Below are positions 7,463-15,500 of a stretch of 47,093 nt of DNA, one piece after another. Where the stretch lies: the NCBI GenBank assembly GCA_028876525.1, contig JAGWRI010000201.1, positions 1 to 47,093 on the forward strand. The letters run 5' to 3'. The notes beneath the pieces were generated by a model. That model had not been told where the DNA came from. It did not search any database and worked only from the letters and a program-made list of their open reading frames with translations. The stretch is from Gemmatimonadota bacterium (GTDB lineage Bacteria > Gemmatimonadota > Gemmatimonadetes > Gemmatimonadales > Gemmatimonadaceae). Each line of letters begins with the position of its first letter. Within the stretch, counting starts at the first letter, position 1. The position numbers and the translations under genes were made by a program.

Positions 7463-7510
7463 GAGAGTAGGAGAGTAGGACAGTAGGAGGGTAGGAGGGG
7501 AGGAGGGATG
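7463..7510 (+). repeat. 8-bp tandem repeat, six units, purine-rich
   Basis: Six consecutive 8-bp units run from 7463: GAGAGTAG twice, then GACAGTAG, GAGGGTAG, GAGGGGAG and GAGGGATG. They are the same family as GACGGTAG at 7077-7100 in another register. The array begins 11 nt upstream of the MazG-like start codon. Confidence 0.8.
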
Positions 7511-7536
7511 AGGGCGTGACGGAGGGACCGTCGAAC

Positions 7537-7564
7537 CCTCCTGCCCTCCTGCACTCCTGCCCTC
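7537..7564 (-). repeat. 8-bp repeat, inverted orientation
   Basis: CCTCCTGC occurs at 7537 and 7545 and ACTCCTGC at 7553, followed by CCTC. The reverse complement GCAGGAGG differs from the GTAGGAGG type only at one transition. Facing the 7463-7510 array across a 26-nt spacer, it could fold back in plus-strand RNA using G-U pairs. It abuts the permease stop codon. Confidence 0.7.
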
Positions 7565-8480
7565 AATACGCGACTCTCGGATCGGCCTTCGCGTACGCCA
7601 CGTCGGCCACGAGATTGACCGCGACGAACACCACGCTCAGGAACAGCACCGAGCCCTGGATGGCGGGGAGGTCGCGGCGCGCGATGGCGTCCACGACGTA
7701 GCGCCCCAGGCCCGGCCAGGAGAAGACGGTCTCGGTGAGAATGCTGCCGGTGAGGTACGAGCCGAAGTCCAGTCCCACCACGGTGATCACCGGGATGAGC
7801 GCGTTGCGCAGCGCGTGGCGCGAAACGACTCTCCATTCCCCGGCGCCCTTGGCCCGCGCCGTGCGGGTGAAGTCGGCGCCGAGCGCGTCGAGCATGGACG
7901 ACCGCGTGACGCGCGCCTGGAAGGCGATGGATCGCATTCCGAGCGCGAGCGCGGGGAGGATCAGGTAGCGGAGCCCGCCGGAGCCGGACGGCGGGAGCCA
8001 CCGGAGTCCGACCGCGAACACGAGGATGAGCAGCAGCCCCACCCAATATACGGGAAACGATATGCCCAGGTAGGCCACGCCGAGCGCCAGGCGGTCCACC
8101 CACCCGCCCGGCCTCCGGGCGCTGAGCACGCCGAGGGTGATGCCGCAGGTGGTGGCCAGCAGCATCGCGGCCGCGGCCAGCTCCAGCGTCTTCGGGAACC
8201 GCTCGGCGATGTCGGCGGTGATCGGGCGGTCGGTGACGTACGAGCGGCCGAGCCGGCCGTGCAGGACCCCGTCGGCGTAGCGGGCGAAGCGCACGGGGAG
8301 CGGATCGTCGAGGTGCAGCTCGGCGCGCAGGCGGGCCACGGTGGCCGGGTCGGCCCGCTGGCCAAGCATCGCCGTCACCGGATCGCCGGGGGCGACGTAG
8401 AGGAGCAGGAACGCCACCACGAGCACGCCGAGCAGCGTGGGGACGGCGAGGGCGAGGCGGCGGAGGATGAAGCGGGCCAC
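7563..8480 (-). CDS. ABC transporter permease, DppB/OppB family
   Basis: A 305-residue inner-membrane permease of peptide/nickel-type importers. Hydrophobic helices begin at residues 7-30 (LALAVPTLLGVLVVAFLLLYVAP), with the family-specific GDPVTAMLG stretch and about six membrane segments in all. The cytoplasmic coupling helix appears as RARAKGAGEWRVVSRHALRNALIPV, the EAA-like motif that docks on the ATPase. It starts with GTG 6 nt after the substrate-binding protein stop codon, so the two are cotranscribed. Neither the partner permease (DppC) nor ATPases (DppD/F) follow; the next gene is the MazG-like enzyme. Confidence 0.93.
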   Translation of the reverse strand: MARFILRRLALAVPTLLGVLVVAFLLLYVAPGDPVTAMLGQRADPATVARLRAELHLDDPLPVRFARYADGVLHGRLGRSYVTDRPITADIAERFPKTLELAAAAMLLATTCGITLGVLSARRPGGWVDRLALGVAYLGISFPVYWVGLLLILVFAVGLRWLPPSGSGGLRYLILPALALGMRSIAFQARVTRSSMLDALGADFTRTARAKGAGEWRVVSRHALRNALIPVITVVGLDFGSYLTGSILTETVFSWPGLGRYVVDAIARRDLPAIQGSVLFLSVVFVAVNLVADVAYAKADPRVAY

Positions 8481-8486
8481 GGGGCG

Positions 8487-10094
8487 TCAGCGCGGGGCCG
8501 GGCCGCGCGCGATGGACACGTGCGTCCAGCGCTGGCCGTTGAAGATGACCGGAATCGTGAACCCGCGGATCCACGGCTGCACGGCGAACAGGTGATCGTA
8601 GAAGTAGAGGTACAGCATCGGCGCGTCGGCGAAGGCCAGCGAGTCGGCGGACCGGTAGAGCGCGTCGCGCCGGCCGGCGTCGGTCTCGACGCGGGCCCGG
8701 GCCATGAGGGCGTCGAACGACGGATTGCGGTAGAACGACACGTTCCCGCCCAGGCCGGCGTTCCGGCCGCCGAGCAGCGGGTCGAGGAAGTCCTCGGCGT
8801 CGGGGTAGTCGGCGTACCAGTCCTTGAGAAAGAGGTCGGTCTCGCCGCGGCGCGAGGCCTGGCTCGCCGTGGCGTAGTCGCGCTGCTCGATCTTCGTCCG
8901 GATGCCCACGGCGTCGAGGTAGGCCTGGATGGCCTCGGCGACGCGCACCATGACCGGCGTGGCGCCGGTCCACAGCTGGACGTCGATTCCGGCGGGGTAG
9001 CCCGCGGCGGCGAGCAGGGCGCGGGCCTTCGCGGGGTCGTACGGATAGGGCGCGCGGGTCGTGTCGGCGCCGCCCAGCGCCGGCGGGATCACGCCGGCGG
9101 CAACGCGCCCCTGTCCGTGGAGGAGCCGGGCGAGGATCGTCTTCGTGTCCACCGCGTCGTTGATCGCCTGCCGCACCCGGACGTCCCGGAGCGGGCCTCG
9201 GGTGGTGTTGATGGCCACGTACACGAGCTGGAGCGACGGACCGCTCACGAGCCGCTGCCGCTTCGCGGAGTCGGCCTCCCAGCTCGGCATCTCGTCGGGC
9301 GGGATCTCGGTCACGTCCACGTTGCCGGCCTCGAATTCGGCCACCGCCGTGCTCGGCTCGGCGATGATGCGCGCCTCGAGCGAGTCGGATTCGGCGGGGC
9401 CGCCCCAGTAGTCGGGGTTGCGCGCGAAGAGCAGGTAGTCGTCGTGCTTCCAGCGCACGAGCTTCCAGGGGCCGGTGCCCACCGGATGGTCGCCGATGGC
9501 GGCCGGCGCGCCGGCGGGGAGCACCGACGCGACGGGCATGGCCAGCAGCTTGGGAAAGATGGCCAGGGGCCGGTCCAGGGTGACGACGACCGTGCTGTCG
9601 TCGGGGGCGGCGAGGCCGGCCACGACGGTGGCCTTGCCGTCGGCCACGGCGGCGGCGCCGCGGATGGGGAGCAGCGGGTCGGCGCGCCCGCCGTGCGTGG
9701 CGGGGTCGAGTGCGCGGGTGAACGAATGGACGACGTCGCGGGCGGTGAGGGGCGTGCCGTCCTGGAAGCGGACGCCGGCGCGGAGGTGGAAGGTGTAGGT
9801 GCGGCCGCCGGGGGAGACGTCCCAGCGTTCGGCGAGCGCGGGCTCCAGGCGGGCGTCGGGGGTGAAGCGGGTGAGGCCTTCGTAGACGTAGCTCACGGCG
9901 CGTCCGGTGGGGACGTCGGTGGAGAGCGCCGGGTCGAGGGACCGCGGGTCGTAGGTGTCGCGCGAGTCGACGAGGGTCCGGCGGGCGGTGGTGTCCGGCG
10001 GGGCGCCCCGGCAGGCGAGGGCGAGGCAGGGGAGGACGAGGAGCAGCGGCGAGCGGGCGGAACGCGCGGACGGACGGGGCACGGCGGTTGACAC
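8487..10094 (-). CDS. Peptide ABC transporter substrate-binding lipoprotein, DppA/OppA family
   Basis: A 535-residue solute-binding protein (SBP family 5). The N-terminus has a lipoprotein signal with a hydrophobic stretch and the lipobox LALAC, so the mature protein is probably lipid-anchored. The body carries the family pattern DPRSLDPALSTD, YVYEGLTRF, and RAGVRFQDGTPLTARDVVHSF near residues 105-125, plus GTGPWKLVRWK and the C-terminal lobe with NPSFDALMARAR. The ligand may be a peptide, nickel or another small molecule; the fold alone does not tell. The GTG at 10094 is the outermost plausible start; a second GTG four codons later is possible. Forms an operon with the downstream permease. 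Confidence 0.92.
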   Translation of the reverse strand: MSTAVPRPSARSARSPLLLVLPCLALACRGAPPDTTARRTLVDSRDTYDPRSLDPALSTDVPTGRAVSYVYEGLTRFTPDARLEPALAERWDVSPGGRTYTFHLRAGVRFQDGTPLTARDVVHSFTRALDPATHGGRADPLLPIRGAAAVADGKATVVAGLAAPDDSTVVVTLDRPLAIFPKLLAMPVASVLPAGAPAAIGDHPVGTGPWKLVRWKHDDYLLFARNPDYWGGPAESDSLEARIIAEPSTAVAEFEAGNVDVTEIPPDEMPSWEADSAKRQRLVSGPSLQLVYVAINTTRGPLRDVRVRQAINDAVDTKTILARLLHGQGRVAAGVIPPALGGADTTRAPYPYDPAKARALLAAAGYPAGIDVQLWTGATPVMVRVAEAIQAYLDAVGIRTKIEQRDYATASQASRRGETDLFLKDWYADYPDAEDFLDPLLGGRNAGLGGNVSFYRNPSFDALMARARVETDAGRRDALYRSADSLAFADAPMLYLYFYDHLFAVQPWIRGFTIPVIFNGQRWTHVSIARGPAPR

Positions 10095-10111
10095 CTCACA
10101 AAGCGGGCGAG

Positions 10112-10140
10112 AACTTACGGCAGCAGCACCGACGCGTCAA
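10112..10140 (-). promoter_or_regulatory. Candidate promoter for the dppA-like/dppB-like operon
   Basis: On the minus strand TTGACG (10140-10135) is followed after 17 nt by TAAGTT (10117-10112), 17 nt before the GTG start. The -35 box is good and the -10 box weak (three of six matches). Confidence 0.35.
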
Positions 10141-10196
10141 TCATAAGCGCCCGCCGGGGTTACGCGCCGCGGGCGCGTCGTGTGTCGGGGGTCGCG

Positions 10197-10222
10197 TTGC
10201 ACGACCGGCGGTGGTCCGGCAA
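10197..10222. promoter_or_regulatory. 26-bp dyad upstream of tamA
   Basis: The sequence TTGCnnGACC, six spacer bases, then GGTCnnGCAA is an interrupted perfect palindrome with eight matched positions per half site. It lies in the 203-nt divergent gap between the dppA-like gene and tamA, 75 nt before the tamA GTG. It has the shape of an operator for a dimeric regulator. The rest of the gap shows no gene. Confidence 0.4.
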
Positions 10223-10297
10223 TCGCGCGGGGGCGAGGATGGGCTCCCGCTTCGAGGTGCGCATGTCCGACAGGCGACAAACGGAGCGACCGGGCGG

Positions 10298-12580
10298 GTG
10301 AAGCGCCGCACGCTGCAGCGCGCGCTCTGGGTGGCGTGCCTCGCGCTCGCCGCGGCGGCGCTGCCGGCGCGGGCGCGGGGGCAGGACATCACCTGCGATC
10401 CGGGCGACCAGGAGGTGCGGTCGCTGGTGTTCCGCGGCAACCGCGCGTTCAGCGCGTCGGACCTGGAGCAGCGCATCGTGACCACCCAGTCGGGGTGGCT
10501 GCGGCGGCACTTCGGGTTCTTCGGCACCCGGCACTGCCTGGATCCGAGCGAGCTGCCGCTCGACGTGCTGCGGCTGCGCAAGCTGTACCACGACCGGGGC
10601 TACTACGACGCGAAGGTGGACACGCTGGTGCAGCGCCTGGAGCCGGGCGCGGTGCGGGTGACGTTCACGATCGCCGAGGGGAAGCCGATCGTGATCGACT
10701 CGCTGGCCATCGCGGGGCTCGATTCGGTGCGCGACCGGGCGGCGATCCTGGCCGGGCTGCCGCTGCGCGTCGGCATGGCGTTCGACGTCGCGGCGCTGGC
10801 CGCGGAAATGGACACGATCACGGCGCGGATGCGCAACTCGGGGTATCCGAGCGTCGAGCTGCTGCGCAACTACACGCTGCGGTATCCGGATTCGCTCATA
10901 GCGCGGGTGCTGATCCGCGCCGTGCCCGGGCCGCTCACGCACATCGGGGCGATCCGCGTGCGGGTGACGCCGGTGGACAGCGGCGGGACGCAGCAGATCG
11001 GCGACCCGGTGGTGCTCGGCCTGCTGGGGATCCGGTCGGGCGACCTGTACAGCGATCAGAAGCTGGTGGCGGCCCAGCGCAACCTGTACCAGCTGGGGGC
11101 GTACCGGCACGTGGAGGTGGGGCTCGATCCGGCGCAGGCGCCGGGCGACTCGCTGGTCACGCTGGACGTGGACCTGCGCGAGGACTACATGCACCAGCTG
11201 GACACCAAGTACGGCTGGGCGACGCTGGACTGCTTCCGCACGAGCGCCACCTACACCGACAAGAACTTCCTGCATCAGGCGCGGCATCTGGAGCTCGCGG
11301 GCCAGCTGTCGAAGATCGGGTACGGGTATCCGCTGGCGTCGTCGAGCACGCGGCGGTTGTGCTACCAGGACGTCCTGCGGCGCGATCCGTTCAGCGACAC
11401 GACCAACTACAGCATCTCGGCCACGCTCACCCAGCCGGGGCTGCTCGGAACGGCGTGGTCGCCGACGTATTCGATCTACCGCGAGCGGCGCAGCGAGTAT
11501 CTGGCCTACCTTCGCACGACGCTGATCGGCGGCGAGGCGTCGGCCACGCGGAGCGTGGGCGCCGGGGCGGCGCTCGCGCTGTCGTACACGCTGGAATACG
11601 GGCGGACGCAGGCCCAGCCGGCGCTGCTGTGCGCGGTGTTCAACCGGTGCGACGAGCAGTCGCGCCTGCAGATCTCGCGCACGGCGCAGCCGCTGGCGGT
11701 GGCGGGCGCGCAGTACACGCTGGCCCGCACCGACGATCCGTTCAACCCGAGCAGCGGATTCGTGCTGCGCACCGAGGTGCGCAGCTCGTCGCGGATCCTC
11801 GGGTCGTCGTCGGACCTGGCGTTCAACAAGGGTACGTTCGACGTCTCCTGGTACCACCCGGTGGGGCGCAGCGGGGTGTTCGCGTCGCGGCTGCGGGCGG
11901 GGGTGGTGGTCGGGCCCAGCCTGTCGCTCTCCGATCCGACGCGCTACATCCCCCCCGAGGAGCGGCTGTACGCCGGCGGGGCGAACAGCGTGCGCGGCTT
12001 CTACCAGAACGAGCTGGGATCGCTGCTCTACGTCGCCACCGGGTTCGACTCGGTGGTCGTGAACGACAGCACGCGCTACTTCCGGTCGCCGAACGGGGTG
12101 GCGCCGTTCCGGGTGGTGCCGGTGGGGGGCAACGCCCTGCTGGTGGCGAACTTCGAGTACCGGGTGCCGGACGTGTTCTTCCCGCGCCTGCTGCAGTGGA
12201 CGTTCTTCACCGACGGCGGCGAGGTGTGGACCCGCGGGACGCCGGGGAGCGCGCTGGCGCTGTCGCAGATCAAGTGGACCCCCGGGGTCGGGATCCGGGT
12301 GTTCACGCCGGTGGGACCGCTGCAGGTGAACGTGGGGTACAATCCGTACCCCAGTCCCCGGGGCCCGATCTACTACGACGCGAGCGTGAACCGGGAGACC
12401 GGCGTGGCCCCGCTGTACTGCGTCAGTCCCGGCAACACCATTCCCGTGCACCTGCTCTCCGGATCGAGCGGTCCCTACGCCCAGGACGAACAGGCCTGTC
12501 CGGCGACGTTCGCGCCCGCGCAGTCGGCGGCGTTCCTGCGGCGGCTGACGCTCACCTTCTCGATCGGGCCGGAGTTCTAG
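10298..12580 (+). CDS. tamA: Outer-membrane translocation/assembly protein, TamA/BamA (Omp85) family
   Basis: A 760-residue Omp85 protein. From the GTG at 10298 there is a Sec signal peptide (basic start, ALWVACLALAAAALPARARG core, cleavage near residue 27), then several POTRA repeats to about residue 330 (for example VRSLVFRGNRAFSASDLEQRI and IGAIRVRVTPVD) and a C-terminal 16-strand beta-barrel. The lid-loop signature LYAGGANSVRGF, equivalent to the VRGY/F motif of Omp85 proteins, is present near residue 562. It is followed 1 nt later by the large tamB-like gene, which is the reason to call it TamA rather than BamA; TamA and TamB work together in inserting outer-membrane proteins and in phospholipid traffic to the outer membrane. 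Confidence 0.88.
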   Translation: MKRRTLQRALWVACLALAAAALPARARGQDITCDPGDQEVRSLVFRGNRAFSASDLEQRIVTTQSGWLRRHFGFFGTRHCLDPSELPLDVLRLRKLYHDRGYYDAKVDTLVQRLEPGAVRVTFTIAEGKPIVIDSLAIAGLDSVRDRAAILAGLPLRVGMAFDVAALAAEMDTITARMRNSGYPSVELLRNYTLRYPDSLIARVLIRAVPGPLTHIGAIRVRVTPVDSGGTQQIGDPVVLGLLGIRSGDLYSDQKLVAAQRNLYQLGAYRHVEVGLDPAQAPGDSLVTLDVDLREDYMHQLDTKYGWATLDCFRTSATYTDKNFLHQARHLELAGQLSKIGYGYPLASSSTRRLCYQDVLRRDPFSDTTNYSISATLTQPGLLGTAWSPTYSIYRERRSEYLAYLRTTLIGGEASATRSVGAGAALALSYTLEYGRTQAQPALLCAVFNRCDEQSRLQISRTAQPLAVAGAQYTLARTDDPFNPSSGFVLRTEVRSSSRILGSSSDLAFNKGTFDVSWYHPVGRSGVFASRLRAGVVVGPSLSLSDPTRYIPPEERLYAGGANSVRGFYQNELGSLLYVATGFDSVVVNDSTRYFRSPNGVAPFRVVPVGGNALLVANFEYRVPDVFFPRLLQWTFFTDGGEVWTRGTPGSALALSQIKWTPGVGIRVFTPVGPLQVNVGYNPYPSPRGPIYYDASVNRETGVAPLYCVSPGNTIPVHLLSGSSGPYAQDEQACPATFAPAQSAAFLRRLTLTFSIGPEF

Positions 12581-12581
12581 G

Positions 12582-15500
12582 ATGTCGCGCCGCCGGATCG
12601 TCCTCGTGGTGAGCCTGGCGCTGGTCGTCGCGGCGTTCGTCATCGCGACGGCGGCCGTGTTCGTGCTCACGCAGAGCGGCTGGGGGCAGAACCAGATCCG
12701 GCGCATCGTGCAGGCGCAGCTGGCGGGCGCCGTGCACGGCACGGTGTACGTCGGGCGGCCCACCGGGAGCTACCTCACGGGGCTGACCTTCGACTCGCTC
12801 GAGATCCGCGACGCCGAGGACTCGCTGTTCCTGGCCACCGGGCGGGTGACGGTGGCCTACGATCCGCGCGACCTGATCGACAAGCGGCTCCTGTTCTCGC
12901 GCGTGGACGTCAACGACGCGGTGGTGTACCTGCGGCAGCACGAGAACTGGGACTGGAACTTCCAGCGCATCTTCCGCCACGGCCGCCAGGGCCCCAAGGC
13001 GACGGGGCCGCAGTTCGGCGACTACGTGGTGCTGGACTCGGTGACGCTGCACAACGCGACGTTCGAGCTCAGCCAGCCGTGGCATCCGGACGACTCGCTG
13101 CGCGGGGCGCGGCGGGACAGCGCGATTCGCGTGAACGTGGCCGATCCGTCGCGCCGCGTGTTCCGCACGCGCGAGGGGTACGTGCACACCCGGAAGTGGA
13201 CGCACATCAACGCCGAGCTGCCCCTCGTGCGGATTGCCGATCCCGACAGCGCGGGCCGCGTGTTCCGGATCGCGGGGCTGAGCGTGAACGAGCAGGAGCC
13301 GCCGTTCGACTTCCGCAACGTGCGGGGCACGGTGCGCAACCTGGGCGACACGGTGTGGATCGCCCTCGGCCACTTCGATCTCCCCGCGTCGACCGGCTCG
13401 GGGAGCGGCCGGGTGGTGTGGGGCAGCGACCTGCCGATCCGCTGGAACCTGCACATCGTGGGCGACTCGGTGGCGCTGGCCGACGTCGGCTGGGTGTACC
13501 CCACGCTGCCGCGCGCGGGCGGCGGGTCGGTGGTGCTCGACATCCGGAACGAGCGCGACCTGCACGTGGTGGACTACAAGCTGACGAAGCTGGACGTGCG
13601 CAGCGAGCGGTCGCACCTCGTGGGGGCGATGACGTTCGCCGTCGGCGCGCCCGTGCTCGGGGTGCGGGACGTGAACCTGCGCGCCGAGCCGGTGAACTTC
13701 GATCTCCTGCGTACGCTCAACGGCAAGCCGTTACCGGTGGACTGGCAGGGGGACCTTCGCGGCACGGTGGTGGCGCGCGGGGGGCCGCTCACGCACTTCG
13801 TGGTGGACACGTCGCACCTGACGTTCCGGGACGCGCACGTGAAGGGGGCGGTGTCGACGATGACCGGGCGCGGCGAGCTGGACATCCTCGAGCCGGCGTT
13901 CACGGCGTTCCACCACTTCAACGTCGCCTCGTCCGGCATCGACCTGCGCACGATCCAGTATCTGTACCCCAACTTCCCGCGCCTCGTGGGCACGGCGTCC
14001 GGCGCGGCGACGCTGGATTCGTCGTGGCTCGACGTGCGGTTCTCCAACGCCGACGTGTCGCTGAACACCCCGGGCGCCCCGCGATCGCGGCTGCTGGGCA
14101 GCGGGCGGGTCACGGTGGGCGACACGGTCATGACGTACGACGCGTCGCTGTTCGCCGACTCGCTCTCGCTCACCGCGCTCGACCGGTCGTACCCCAAGCT
14201 GCCGGTGCGCGGCCTGTACAGCGGCACGATCCGCGCCCAGGGCACGGTGGAGAACCTGTACCTGAACGCGTCGCTCCACGGGCCGGCCGGCTCGTTCACC
14301 TACGACGGCCACGTGGACGCCTTTCCGCCGGGATACGGCGTGCACGGGAGCGGGCGGATCACCGCGGCCGACCCCGCGGCGATGCTCGTCGCGGCCAACG
14401 TGCCCGCGGGATCGCTGAACGGCAGTTACGACGTGGACCTGACCGGCGACTCGCTGGCCAACCTGGCCGGCGCCGCATCGGCGGCGCTCGAGCGGTCGGA
14501 GTTCGACGGCGTGCATCTGTTCGGGTCTCGGGCCCGCGTGCGGTTCGACGGCGGGCGCGTGCGCGTGGATACCCTGCGCCTGGAGACCTCGGCCGCGACG
14601 GTCACGGCGTCGGGCGGGTTGGGGCTCCAGCCCGGGGTCGTGGACACGCTGAACTACGACGCCAGCGTGGACTCGCTGGGCGGGCTCCGCCCGTTCCTGC
14701 AGACCGACGCGGCGATCAAGTCCGGCAAGCCCGATTCGCTGGCCGGGGCGCTGGCGGTGACGGGGTTCCTGACCGGCAATATCGATTCGCTCAACGTGCG
14801 CGGGGACCTGTTCGGGAGCTCGCTGTACCGCAACAAGGACCGCGGCGCCGCGGCGCGCGGCCGCGTGTCGGTGGACAACGTACTCGGCACGCCGCGCGGC
14901 ACGGTGGCGTTCGAGCTCGACACCCTGGTGCTGGCCGGGGTGCGGGTGGACACGATCGGCGCCGAAGTCGAGCTGGCCACGCGGACGCGCGGCACCTTCC
15001 GCCTCGGGGCGCTGAGCGACAACGGACCGACGTTCGCCGCCGCCGGCCTGGTGGCCCACGACAGCACGCAGTGGGCATTCGACGTGCGGTCGGTGAACGT
15101 GGATCTCGGCGCGAGCCGGTGGGCGCTGGCGAAGCCGGGGGCGGTCCGCATCGCGCCCGCGCTGACCACGGTCGACACCCTGCGCCTGACCAACGGGCAC
15201 GGCGGATCGGTGCTGGTGGCTGGCCGCGTCCCGCTCGCCGACTCGGTGCGTCTGCGCTTCCATGCCGACAGCGTGCCGGTGCGCGACGCGGCGACGCTGC
15301 TCCAGATCGCCGACACGATGTCGGGGTGGGGCGCGTTCCACGTCGACGTGGCGGGGACGCGGGACCACCCCCGCGCCGTCGCCGAGATGATGCTCAGCCG
15401 GCTCCGGTACGGCGGCATGCGCCTGGACCGCGTCGGGCTGAACGCGGCGTACGCCGACCGGAAGACGTCGGCGGCGGTGGAAGTCTTCGGGAACGGCACG

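Noticed and set aside
10160-12763. Long minus-strand frame (over 860 codons) opposite tamA
   Set aside because: Same antisense effect: Arg/Pro/His-biased composition, no domain; the tamA frame carries signal peptide, POTRA and barrel motifs.
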